A DNA stretch of 64,000 nt from Histoplasma ohiense. Lineage: Eukaryota > Ascomycota > Eurotiomycetes > Onygenales > Ajellomycetaceae. Of the stretch, positions 37,047-47,893 are shown piece after piece. Numbering within the stretch: the first letter of the stretch is position 1; each line of letters opens with the position of its first letter. The notes under the pieces were generated by a model. It was not told the DNA's origin, made no database searches, and saw only the letters and a program-made list of their open reading frames with translations. The stretch covers positions 1,488,001 through 1,552,000 of the forward strand of contig JAEVHH010000001.1 in assembly GCA_017607445.1 (NCBI GenBank). Reading direction: 5' to 3'. A program made the translations under genes and the position numbers.

Positions 37047-37200
37047 GATTGAAAGCAGCACTGATGATGAAAAGATAACAAACTGAGGCAATAGAAACTA
37101 GGTGGGAGTCTCTTATATTTTAAATGAGGGGTAGTTTTATTACATTTTAATACTGTGGTGGTGCTCACTATCTAATATAGCGGTTTTTTAATTATCTTGG
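37047..37200. mobile_element. Probable outer end of the Tc1/mariner-like element
   Basis: AT-rich sequence upstream of the transposase start. It reaches the isochore boundary where CpG reappears (AGCGG at about 37,180). The terminal inverted repeat cannot be verified because the partner end is outside the window. Confidence 0.4.
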
Positions 37201-37275
37201 TGAGACAAAATTTTTTGCAGCGGCTTCTGTACATACATTTGGAATGCAAAGCCTGCATGAGCCAACTTAGTTCCA

Positions 37276-37432
37276 TCTCTCGGTCAAGCATTTTCTAGGT
37301 CTAACGTTTTCTAAGTCTAGCATTCTCTCTTGGTCAAATTCTTTAGGTCTAGCATTTTCCCGGCCAACCATTCTCTTGGTCACGCAAGCATTCTCCCGGT
37401 CAAGCATTCTCTCGGTCCACTATTCCCTTATA
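37276..37432. repeat. 17-bp minisatellite (CGGTCAAGCATTCTCTC type)
   Basis: About nine diverged units of GGTC-AAGCATTCTCTC lie in tandem between the RIP-degraded isochore and the gene block. The unit length varies from 15 to 19 bases. Confidence 0.75.
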
Positions 37433-38660
37433 CACAGTAACAGAGGTGGGCAAGTAACTCTACAGTACCTACCGGTCATCAGTTGTTTCAGGCCAGACAT
37501 GAGAGAGCCAGAATTTTGGATCATAAAGCCGTGGCCTGGCGTTGTAAGCGCCGCCTTGAATATGTGACCAAAGACATATATCGAACGCAGCGGCCTCGAA
37601 CCCCCAGTTGTTTGCTACTATTGGTACCAAGCCATTGCGGTGCATGTCCTCCATGTCCAATCACCCGTTGAAGGACGCATCGGAGCATCTGCATGGTTGC
37701 AGATCGGTTCTGTGGAATTTGGCGGATCTTCCATTTGGCTGGAATTCCCGCTTCGAGTACTGCAAAGGAAGGGAGCAGGACCGAGAGGTTTGTACTCCAC
37801 GTAGGACTTCTTATCCGGGGGTCGCGATGCTATGCTAATGGTCTATAGTGCGCCCTCTGCGATTTCCGCAAAGAACTAGAAGGGAAGTGATAGGTCCAAA
37901 TATGCATTCTTCTCTACTCTTTCGCCTTCGGCTTTTGCCCGTATATCACATATAATTCGCGGTATATGTGAAGTTCCTCTCTTTTCAGATCATTTCTCAC
38001 TTGCGCCAGATATACTTGTATCAGTCTCGAGAATAGTGACTAGAAATCGTATGGCCAGCGGCACAAGAGGGCAAGCATATCCAATATCCTGACTATACTC
38101 TGACTGGCGGTTTAATAGATAGTCATGGAGCACAGCCAGGGGCCAGTTATCCCAGTATTCAGGGGTGTGTAACCGATAATGATGGAGGTTTTCCTCCCTC
38201 AGATGTCTCTAGAGGCAAGTGACCCTGGACTCTTTTATTCTTGCTATTGTTGACTCCTCCGCAGTTGAGATATCAATCAAGTTTGCGAGCGGATCCTGCC
38301 AATTGATAATCATTTTTCTCCTGCGTACAGAGAATAAATGGCACATGGCCCTCCATTCAATGCTCGCGGGGTTGAATTCCTCGGTACTATTCCAGATGGC
38401 TATCGGGTTGTGTCGTGTCAATTTGAGGGTTCAGGAAGTGATTGGGGGACATGTTGGAGTTTAGACCGATGAGCCGGCTGGTTGGGGGGGCTCCATCGTA
38501 TCAGCACATATACTGCGTGGAACGGAAGAGTACAACTCGTCCTAGGGATTGTTACTCTGTGCGCTGGAAAGTCTACTACTTTGAGTGGCTAGATTCGTTA
38601 TCTCGCATGTCTCCGAATCTCGATCACGTAGAAAGGGACCGAAGCTTGAGTGACATAACC
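37433..38660. other. Gene-free transition region
   Basis: GC-balanced sequence with normal CpG content and only short open frames on both strands. I see no recognisable protein. Part of it may be the eroded RNase H and 3' end of the LINE remnant at 38,661-38,912, which would extend in this direction. Confidence 0.4.
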
Positions 38661-38912
38661 TCATCCTAGTCTGACTGGAGGAATCCCTAGCTCATGGTGA
38701 ACAACTGGTGTACGTGTTGTTCTGTAGACAAGAAGTGCTCCTCTCATGGCCTCCCGTAGTACGAGTTCTAGTCGATTGTAGCGGGTGATAATTCGATTGG
38801 AGACGTCTTTTCTGCTCACCGTCCATGAGATGCCTGACCACCAGGCCTCACCCCCGTAGCATAGCGATACGAGCACGCAGGCTCGCCACTTGGGGCTGGC
38901 TGGTTTTACCAT
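38661..38912 (-). pseudogene. Remnant of a Tad-type LINE reverse transcriptase (C-terminal part)
   Basis: The 83-codon frame contains 'GGEAWWSG', 'RYNRLELVLREAMRGALLVYRTT' spacing and 'HHELGIPPVRL'. This is the pattern found downstream of the RT palm in fungal non-LTR elements, where a Trp-Trp motif is followed by the alanine-rich 'A..GAL.VYRTTPTP' segment. The frame then breaks. Unlike the isochore elements it has many CpGs, so it decayed by ordinary mutation rather than by RIP. It is not obviously related to the LINE at 26,693-33,912. Confidence 0.6.
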
Positions 38913-39154
38913 GTGATATAGGGTGGCTCCGGCCTTAGACCAGATGAACAGAGAACTTACTCTGGACTATCCATTATGTTGATCTATGTAGATATGGGCC
39001 CTACATGCCAACTCGGAGGGCCGCATCGATTTCGATGAGGTTCAGCTCTGTATCAGACCAATAATTGATATATTTAAGAGATCTAAGAAATATTATAATA
39101 GCGAAGAGAAGCACAAGGGATATATAGCACATAAAAAGCATGAAACAGAAATTA

Positions 39155-41485
39155 CTAAACTTTGGGGTCGGCACATGCCTCTCGGAGAATCTCCTTCATT
39201 CTTTCAGGTAGTTCTCGATCTTCCTTTTTCCATCGCTTACCATCCGGAAAGACCTCCTTCCGTAACCGATTAACCCAAGGAACAAGCGGCTGATAATACG
39301 ATGTGAACTTTTTCTTCGCCGATGAATTAAAATCTTGTTCATCACCTATCTCACCCTTCTTTAGCTTCGCCAACTCCTCCATATCCAAAAAGTTCCACTT
39401 CTCAAAATCCTCGTCAACTTTTGCTTTATCCGGTCCCTCGTAGTGAACACAGATCCAGAAGAGCACCCAGAAGAAGGACTCGAGATCGTGCATAAATGAA
39501 TGCCCTTCCCCAAGGAGAACGCCAATAGACATGAAAGCCCGGGTACCCGTCTTTCCTCTCGCCCCGCTAGATTCCTCTCGATCCCGCCGGATGGCAAGGT
39601 CAAGATCTATAAGGAATGAACGACAGGTACCGTCGCTGCCTCCCTCGTTTATCATCAAATTGTTGGGGGAAATATCAGACTGAATCAAGCCCGCCTTTTC
39701 ATACAAGGACATGTATCCTTCGATGCAACCCTCCAGAGCCTGAAGCAAGACCACCCTGGAACTGGACTTGGATATTGGTTTGCCATAATCTTCGACAACA
39801 ATGCGGCGGTGAACGCGATTTGGTATCGCTTCGTTTATATTTCTTTTTATCGGTGATACTGACTGCCGCTTGCTGGGTGGTAATGAAGGTTCGATGGAAG
39901 TAGAGGATCGCTTCCGGCTGCTTGTGCCATTCTTTCGTGCCGTACGAGAACCACTCCTACTCAAAGGCGGCCTCGATTGATTCGACCTGTAATTTGATGC
40001 TTTTGTAATATCCAGCCCCTTCCGAACACCGGTATGTATATCGTCTTCACCATCCCCCGCACGAACGGTCTCGTGGTGGTAGTATCTTGCCACATTAACA
40101 ACATCTTTCTCGAGCGCCTCTCGAAGCAGTTCTCCCTCCTCACCACGCTCCGGATATTGCCATGAATCTTTGATAACAATAGGAGTCTTCGATTCATCTC
40201 CATCCCGGTGCGCTTTCCAGCAGGTTGTTGCCCGCCCGGCCACGCACGCTCGCCGTGTGATCACCTCGTCGATGACCAGCCGCTCCTCCTCGCCATTCCG
40301 ATTTATTTTTATATAGCGCAGGCCATCGTCGCCGGTGATAATGGTTGGATCGAATCCAAGCTGCTCTTCGGTCATCAGGAGATACCCGAGAATAACCGAA
40401 GCAAAGCGAAGGCCCTCATTATTGATATTAAATTGCTCGGAGGCTATCCCGCCCAGACGGTGAAAGAGCCAAAGCCTCATGTTTGGTCCGCATAGGGTGA
40501 AGCCGTGAACAAAACAGCGATGGTCCTGGGCGGTTATCACTTCTCTGACATACCGTCCCAGATCGAGCCAGGCGTGAGATTGCTTGTCGTACTTGGGGTC
40601 GTTCTTCAGTTCCCCTGGAACTAGTATCTGAGACCACTCACATTTCGCATCCTTGTTGGCATTTGAATCATCCACGAAGCCAATATCCAGTTTCCGTTCC
40701 GCTGTAGAGCCTCTGATGGGTTTGTTGGGCTGTGCGAGAGGTCGTCTCTGGATATTCCGGTCGGGCGCATGTTCTCCGAACAGGTGAATGAATTCTTCAA
40801 TTATCCCCTGGAGCCAATCCAGCACGTCTCGCTCCTTCGCGCCCTCTGGCCATTCTCTCCAGCCGACCCCCTCGCGGTATAGAGGAACCTCCCCTTCTGA
40901 ACATCTTTCGAGTACCACCCGGGCGGTCGATTCCAGCGACTCGATCCTTGGAAAAAACGCCTCGTAGAACCCCGGTACATCCACGTATAGGTTACCGAGC
41001 TCCTCCTTCAATACTGGATCAAAATATTTTCGATGCTCGCTCGAGTTTACGATGCTGCTCGTATTATATCTCCAGGGTGTTTGCTGGAAGGAGGGGACAG
41101 GTCGGGGAGGAGGTGTTGATTCGGTGACGGCCTCGTACACCTTGTCCCATATAATCTCGTCGGGCTCCCCATCGCGGATTGCCTTTAGAAGGGGTAGGAG
41201 GCACTCGATCTCAAAGCTGGAAGCTATTGCCACATTCAATCTCGGAAGGCTAGTATAAAGTGGACCAAGCCTTCCCTCAGACGATAATAAACGGCAAGCT
41301 GGGTGAGTTTGTATTGTCAGTAAAAGTTCAAAAAGCTGGTTTTTTATGTCGTCTTCACTCTCGTTTTCATCGCCTGTGGTCGGTCCATTAGGGTCATGTC
41401 GTAGTGAACACGCGGCGTGTAAGTCACGAAACTTTTCTAGTCGGTTGCCAATAGGATATATTATTTCCGATTTGGAGGTTGCCAT
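39155..41485 (-). CDS. FunK1-type fungal protein kinase
   Basis: A single-exon 776-residue protein starting at ATG 41,485. The N-terminal half has the FunK1 upstream domain (a 'DIGFVDD' block, 'LVPGELKND', 'LDLGRYVREVITAQDHRCFVHGFTLCG'). A basic, Ser-rich low-complexity linker (about residues 490-540) splits the kinase domain, as in many FunK1 proteins. A VIK-type Lys is in 'TPIVIKDSW' (about 435). The catalytic loop is 'QSDISPNNL', with the Asp kept but His-Arg of HRD replaced. The metal motif is 'DLDLAI' and a 'GTRAFMS' activation segment follows. FunK1 is a fungus-specific family expanded in dimorphic Onygenales; substrates are unknown. It is the first intact gene next to the isochore. Confidence 0.88.
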   Translation of the reverse strand: MATSKSEIIYPIGNRLEKFRDLHAACSLRHDPNGPTTGDENESEDDIKNQLFELLLTIQTHPACRLLSSEGRLGPLYTSLPRLNVAIASSFEIECLLPLLKAIRDGEPDEIIWDKVYEAVTESTPPPRPVPSFQQTPWRYNTSSIVNSSEHRKYFDPVLKEELGNLYVDVPGFYEAFFPRIESLESTARVVLERCSEGEVPLYREGVGWREWPEGAKERDVLDWLQGIIEEFIHLFGEHAPDRNIQRRPLAQPNKPIRGSTAERKLDIGFVDDSNANKDAKCEWSQILVPGELKNDPKYDKQSHAWLDLGRYVREVITAQDHRCFVHGFTLCGPNMRLWLFHRLGGIASEQFNINNEGLRFASVILGYLLMTEEQLGFDPTIITGDDGLRYIKINRNGEEERLVIDEVITRRACVAGRATTCWKAHRDGDESKTPIVIKDSWQYPERGEEGELLREALEKDVVNVARYYHHETVRAGDGEDDIHTGVRKGLDITKASNYRSNQSRPPLSRSGSRTARKNGTSSRKRSSTSIEPSLPPSKRQSVSPIKRNINEAIPNRVHRRIVVEDYGKPISKSSSRVVLLQALEGCIEGYMSLYEKAGLIQSDISPNNLMINEGGSDGTCRSFLIDLDLAIRRDREESSGARGKTGTRAFMSIGVLLGEGHSFMHDLESFFWVLFWICVHYEGPDKAKVDEDFEKWNFLDMEELAKLKKGEIGDEQDFNSSAKKKFTSYYQPLVPWVNRLRKEVFPDGKRWKKEDRELPERMKEILREACADPKV

Positions 41486-41959
41486 ATTTGTACCATGTCA
41501 GTAATTGGTAATCGTGTCGAAAGAAATATTTACTGAAGCTGGGTTCCGGCAACTTTTTATGATTTGCGCCCCAGGAACTCAGATGGCTGGGGCTCAGGTG
41601 TAGTGCCAAGAAATTTCGGGCCGTGACCTTCCGCTTTGGGATGGCCAAATTCATTCAAGCAAGTCCGGGTACTGCTATCATACTTTTGTGTTACCACATT
41701 TTTAGGTAGTGAGAGGCAAGAATAAAAGTGGGGCCGATTGGTCCATCGGGAATTTGTTGATCCTGTTCCGGGTTTCTTGCATTGAATTTCTGAGGAAGCT
41801 CGAGGGCAGAGTGGAGTCCGATAGCAATCGCCAGCTCAAGTTGCAGACGAACGTCACGGCTCTCCTGACGGGCCATGGGTATTGGTAATGTATAAGCCAT
41901 TACTTCTTATATCAGATATTCACCCCCACGTCGTCCCGGTCTTGAGAGTACGAGGTGCG
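41486..41959. promoter_or_regulatory. Divergent promoter region between the FunK1 kinase and FN3 genes
   Basis: 474 bases between two divergent start codons. It holds no supported gene; a 69-codon minus-strand frame (41,691-41,900) has no recognisable features. No clear TATA box is seen. Confidence 0.6.
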
Positions 41960-44900
41960 ATGGCTCTCCTCGTGGCAGCGGCGATTCTATGGGCCTTGAT
42001 ATGGTGAGTTCGAGTGCTATTCACTTAGACACATATAATTCAACGGAGTTATAATAATGTTCGACTGTAGGCTTCTATATCGGGCATATCAGGTCTGCCA
42101 AACGCCAAACGATATTCTGGTTGAGAAACTGGGCTTGGATATCCCCCCCGCTCCCGATGTTACTCTGGAAGAAATTGGCTCTACTATGATTCGCATTGCC
42201 TGGAAACATCCAGACTTACACCATTCTATTCACAAGCATCTCATTCTAGTCAATGGCGTCAAAGGTCTGCCGTCTGTTCCTATCTACTTCCCAAGGTGAC
42301 ATACATTGCAAGTATATTAATTTAGAAGCTACAATAGTTGGTGAGACAAAACGTTCAGGAACAGGCGTTATCATATCCAATCTCTCCGCGGGCCACATAT
42401 ACCATATTTGCGTATCTGCAGTTAGCGCTGCCAATTTCCACACATCAAGCTCCCTCCTCCACGTCCGTACGAAAACTCTATCTATATCCGATACCCAGGA
42501 AGATGATGTGGACGGCGGACCGCCGCTTGTTCGAGCTTACATCTCCGGACCCCCCACTCCTTCAGTTTCGCCATCTACGCCGCTAATGTTTCGAGAGCAC
42601 AGTGGCGGACAAGCTCAGGGAAAGCGGGTCTCAGGAAACAGAAAATATTTCCCTCCCTCAAGTACAGGGCCGGAGAATATAACACACACAGGTGCAGAAG
42701 GCAGTCAAAGAGCAAGTAGCATTGATGAGTCCGACGAAAACCTTTCACGGCTAGCAGAGCGCCTCAAGGACTTGCAACAAGAAAATGTAACTTTAGAAAG
42801 CCAAGTTTGCATGGAGGAGAAAGAACATGAGCAAATGTTACGGGAGTTGGAAGAACAACGCAATGAACTAAGACAACGAGTCAAAGAGAAAGATGAAGCT
42901 AGCGGAGACCTTAGAAGGCATGTCAATAAATTGGAAAGTATCAATCGCACAGTGCAAAGCGAGAAGAGCAAAAGAGAGAGACTGTTGCAGCAGAAGGGGG
43001 CAGAGCGCCAAAGACGCAAGGAAGATATCACCCGATGGAATGAACAACTGGTGACGATACATGGCAAAATATCTCGCGCCAAGGAAGAAAAGAAACAAAT
43101 CGAGGCTGAGGCATCGAAACGGGTTAACGAATATCGCAACAAAATCATGCATGAACAGGCTGAAATGAAGACTTTGGATGAGGACATCAGAGTGAAAGGA
43201 AGCCGTATCAAGGACATGGAAGAAGAAAGACTTCGGCTAGAGATTGACGATGTGGATGATGGAAGGGAGCTTGATCGATTGGAGAAGGAGAAAGATCACG
43301 CGTGGGAGATCAAATTGGGGACTCTGCGGACGCAATACGCCTCGCTCATCAATGCCCATTCACAGGTTCGTTTTTGTGTGTCCTTCATTTAGGAAATAGT
43401 TCTGCCAGCTGACTTTACAGGCCCAACGACACTACCAGGAGGCCCAAGAGCGTCTTAGATGGCTTACCTCGCAACGATCGAATGCCACTCCATTTCCGCA
43501 GCTTCCTTCGATGGACCTGGACCTAACACGCCGAGCTAGCTTCAACCGCCGCACTCGTCATCGCGGGTCCCTTGTGAGCAACGTTTCGTCTCCAGTGGGC
43601 TACCCGCTGGTGGATACCTCGTTCGCCAATGCAGCGCCGAACTACAAAACGCCTGGAAGTGGCTCGCCAACTATTCCCCCCGCACCTGCATTTTTCAACA
43701 TTAATAATGGGATGACTATACCGGACCCTTCTGACCAGTCCGTAATTAGCCGTGCGGATACAGATATATTAGCAGGCAATCCTTCTATGAGTCCACGGGC
43801 AGATTCTCTACTACCTTCAGACCTCCTTGGTGACGAGGAACAACCGTCAGCCTCTCACCCTCCTACAAGTAGCGCTCAATTTCCTCGGTCAGGCGTGTTC
43901 GACAATCTCCTTCCCAACTCCCCTTCACCTATATCTTCTGGGAGCCGCCCTGCGAGCCTATTTACAAGTCCACGTGAGAGTTTAAACAACCTACAGGAGA
44001 GTGGGCACAATTCTGTAGCCATGCCGCCCCCGCAAGTGCCCTCTGATAGTGTTCAAAGTGCTTCTCGTCGCATCTCGGAACTTTTTAACTTTCATCGGCA
44101 ACGGGGTAAATCCATGGTGGATGGGCCGCCATTGCTTGGGACTCTCAAACCAGGCCAAAGTCAATCCTTCCCACGAAAATTCGATGACGGGCTCGATCCA
44201 ATTGGTACCAGACGGCGTCGTCTTAGCTACGCGGGGAACTGGGCAAATCCCGTCACAAATCTATTCCCCAGAAGTGTTGCCACCAATGTCACTAGTGATA
44301 GTTCGTCGGACCGTCTCCCTGCCAGTCGCAGAGCTATGTTTCCTAACTTTTTCAGTTCTGGGAGGTTAAATACTGCATCTTCAAGCGCCTTGGATAAATC
44401 AGCAATTGATCGTGTTGGCTCAGGTACTGGCTATAACCAATTCAGCCCCCGACACGACCCTATAGATCCATCTATCCTCGGGACCGTTCGCCGTGGTTCA
44501 TCGTCTCCGAGGCCGGCGTCCATTTACTCATTTGAAAATCATCAGCTTCCACTCCCAGCCGCGGACAGCCAACCATTCGGATGGCCAGCCATTGACAAAA
44601 TGGGGCATAGAGGTAGCCCTCTTGGGCTCGACTGGGCATCCCCCGCACCCTGGTCCCGCAGCCAGTCACGGCGCCCGTCAGTTCAGTTTGGATCGTCAAG
44701 CAATCTACAACTAGGCTTGGCATCCGGTGATGTAGATTTTCTTGAAACCCCATATGAGTTACAGCGCCCAGTGCAAGCTCCCATTGGAACCCGGCCACCT
44801 TCTTCTCAGCGCCCAATAACTCCGAAACTCAACCCGACAGCACCTTCATTCAAGACTCTTTTTGGCAAGAAATCCGAAAAAGGCAAGAATAAGGAAGGAG

Positions 44901-45403
44901 AAGCTCCAAAGCCTCGGGATAACGAGCCAAATCTTGAAAACAGCTCGCCACCAGAATCCCGCCGGTCGAAAGATTCTCGTTCCATCCACACCTCAGCTGC
45001 AGAGTCATGCGAGTTCCTGGAACGAACATCATCAGGAACACCTTCCGAAATAGTAAACCAAAAAGAATCATTTATCCAAAAAATCACGCGCAAAAGCAGC
45101 TCCAGCAAATTCAATATCTCCTGGAAAGATCGAGCTGGGTTGTTCTCGAAGAAAAGTAGTGGGGAACCGGCTTCCACTCCGGCTCAAGGGGACAACATCG
45201 ACGAAGATGCCGCGGCGACAGAATCTCTTCTTGGCAAGAGCGTTGATAGCTTAGCTTCTAGCGTGCCGTCGACAGACAAGCTGACCAAGAGCAGCAGTCT
45301 GGGATTCGGCTTTATGCGGAAATCCAAAAAGGACAAGGCAGCTGGTGAGTATAGTGAGAAGGCTAGTGAGACTGGTGATGAAGATGTTTCCGGGGATGCT
45401 TGA
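41960..45403 (+). CDS. Fibronectin type III domain protein with coiled coil (4 exons)
   Basis: Exons 41,960-42,003, 42,071-42,264, 42,338-43,365 and 43,421-45,403 join in frame to 1,082 residues; all introns are GT-AG (55-73 bp). The first exon encodes a hydrophobic stretch (MALLVAAAILWALIW), a likely N-terminal membrane anchor. A single fibronectin type III fold follows (about residues 40-130: 'PPAPDVTLEEIGSTMIRIAWK', 'VTGL'-like 'IISNLSAGHIYHICVSAVS'). Next is a long Glu/Lys/Arg-rich coiled coil (about 216-420). The last 600 residues are Ser/Pro-rich and probably disordered. I recognise the architecture from conserved filamentous-fungal FN3 proteins of unknown function; it may tether something at a membrane. 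Confidence 0.85.
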
Positions 45404-45501
45404 TTGAGCTTGATTATCTCGCTTCTGTGTATTTCTGTTGGGTATTAACCGTTGGCTTTTTCCCGAAGTTCCTATTCTTCCGATGGCGTCCAACCCGTCA
45501 G

Positions 45502-45528
<27 letters not shown>
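45502..45528. repeat. Poly(T) run, 27 bases
   Basis: An uninterrupted T homopolymer 100 bases after the FN3 gene stop and 228 bases before THG1. Its length is likely to vary and is prone to sequencing error. Confidence 0.9.
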
Positions 45529-45532
<4 letters not shown>

Positions 45533-45756
45533 CACGGTAGTTTAGACTATTATTATCATTATTTTAGAACAAAAATTAAATGAAGAGAAATGTTGGTAGT
45601 ATATGTAACTCCTATGTTAAAATTGTAAATGTATTAATATGGTGGTACGGCGATCGAATTTAAAATAACCCAGCTACATCAAATCCCACTAAACTTCTCT
45701 TCCACACCATTTCAACGCAGGCACTAACTCAGAATATCCCGTGTACAATCAATCTG

Positions 45757-47522
45757 ATGGCGAATTCAAAGTAAATTAAAAAGCCTCTCCCTGCTCTTCC
45801 TTCTCAAAGTAAACCATGCTGACAACCATCCTCCTTTTCCCGCCCCTCAAAGATACGAATATGTCAAGACATTTGAGCAGGATGACAGCCTGCTGCCAAA
45901 TACCTGGATTGTCGTTCGGATTGATGGACGAGGCTTTCATAGGTAAATTAGCCACGTTCTATTCTTTCTCTTATTAAATAATGATGGGGTTTATTCCTTT
46001 TTCCCCCCTCCGCGCTCACGTCTAGAGTTACTTCATGGGTTAAGACATATATGCCACCCCTCGCGTCTGCATATATTTCAAAACAAATCTTGAGGATCAT
46101 GATTTCCCTATCTGAACTAAGTGGGAAAGGAATATATATACCCATTTATTAATACCACTTCTATCTCTCCTTACTCTTCTGCTTTACCATTCTTGGTCTC
46201 ACTTATTCCTCATCACAACCAACTCACTCATCCCTCCCCTAGGTTCTCTGACCGATACAAGTTTCAAAAACCAAATGATGAACGCGCGCTCAATCTTATG
46301 AATGCCGCAGCATGCTCCGTTATGAGAGATCTCCCTGACTTGATTATCGCATATGGCGTCAGCGATGAATATAGGTGTGCCCCTCCTTCCACCGAACGGA
46401 GGCATCTGGCAGTAGATACGAGTGCCTGAAGCTGATAAATCAACTTCTCGCAAAGTTTTGTTTTTCACCGGAGCTGTCAGCTATTCGAGCGGAGATGTAG
46501 GTATGTTGCATTTTTAGAGCTGCTCTCTCCCTCTCTCTCCGTATGCGCCCGGGGTGTGAAATATCTTTTCCACCGGATAATGAAAGAGAAAATTTAACCG
46601 TCCATTTCCTTCACATTTGACAGCAAGCTCGTAACTACAATTGTATCGACATTTACTGCGCATTACATATATAACTGGTCATCGTTCTTTCCGTCCATGA
46701 AACTAGAACCTGGATTTCTGCCGTCATTTGATGGAAGGGCCGTTCAATATCCAAGCGTGAAGAACTTGAGGGATTATATGAGTTGGAGACAGGCTGATTG
46801 TATGTTTTCCATTCACAGCTCTCTCAGTTATTTGCTCATTTTCCTTTGTTTAATTACCAAACTGCTTTGTTTCATGTTTGTGGAAGGTAGGGAGTTAACA
46901 AAACTCGAACACTTTCTTGAAGGTCACATCAACAACCTCTACAATACCACGTTTTGGAATATGATTCTTCAAGGTGGGATGAGTAATACAGAGGCAGAGA
47001 AGGCATTGCAGGTTTGTACAATCCATAGAACGAAAATGCCACGACTTTACATCCAACTCCCGCCGTACGAGAAGATTTGCTTACAGAACCGAAAACTAGG
47101 GCACGGTATCCGGTGATAAGAACGAGATTCTATTTTCAAGGTTCGGGATAAATTATAATAACGAACCAGAAATGTTTAAGAAGGGCAGTGTAATATTCAG
47201 AAACGTAAGTGTTAGCTGTTTTCTATGCCCCACCTTATCGCAAGCAATGATCGGAGTAAGCATGCCTCACACAGCTAGAAATCAGTACGAAATCCAACCT
47301 CAAATAGAGAAAATGTCCGGTGGGTCCAAAGAGGTAGAATATGAAGTCGGAGAAGAAGGGCCACCGGCAAAAATGACAAAATCTCAAATAGCTAGGATGA
47401 GGAAAATACAGAAAAAGGCTACGATTGCGGTGATGCATCTGGATATCATCAAAGACGATTTTTGGGACAAGCGGCCGTGGATTCTATCGAATAAGCCTGG
47501 CAACCTCCCCGAGGAAGGGTGA
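45757..47522 (+). CDS. THG1: tRNA(His) guanylyltransferase Thg1 (8 exons)
   Basis: Thg1 adds the essential G-1 to the 5' end of tRNA-His by 3'-5' polymerisation. Exons 45,757-45,770, 45,853-45,942, 46,243-46,374, 46,456-46,500, 46,624-46,799, 46,923-47,011, 47,100-47,204 and 47,286-47,522 splice in frame to 295 residues, close to human Thg1. The metal-binding Asp-29 ([14 protein letters not shown]) and Asp-76/Glu-77 (GVSDEYSFVF) fall at the usual positions. '[13 protein letters not shown]' and '[20 protein letters not shown]' are family signatures. Exon 1 is only 14 bases and exon 4 only 45, so gene finders may miss them. Intron 2 is 300 bases. It lies 353 bases after the FN3 gene on the same strand. 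Confidence 0.95.
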
Positions 47523-47893
47523 AATTTGCATTTTCTGCATTCCTGTACAGTAGGTGGATGCAATTAGGGATACAATTGACAAAATATATACCCCCAAAAA
47601 ATAGGAGTATCACCGCCTTTAATGCTTGAATAGGAAATACCAATGGAATTGCGCCAAAAAAAAACCCCCAGATGAAATCACATCATATCTTCAAGAGACT
47701 TTTCACAATCACTGCATAGAAATTTCGCAGCTATAATATGTGAGGATACGCCTAATTCGCCTGGCCTCCAGTGTTCGACTTCAGATGTCGCAATGGTAAA
47801 GAAATCATTTTCCCGTAGTTTCAAACATATTAGCGGGATATGTCGTTGGGGGGTATAAAAATTGAGTATAGCAGGCATAAGAATCTTTACTCC
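47523..47893. other. Convergent intergenic region THG1 / TMA23
   Basis: 371 bases between two stop codons. It must contain both 3' ends. AT-rich stretches and an A run (about 47,657-47,665) are present; there is no gene. Confidence 0.6.

Noticed and set aside
42705..43217. 170-codon Ser/Leu/Cys-rich minus-strand frame
   Set aside because: Complement of the coiled-coil exon; composition is explained by Glu/Lys/Arg codons on the other strand.
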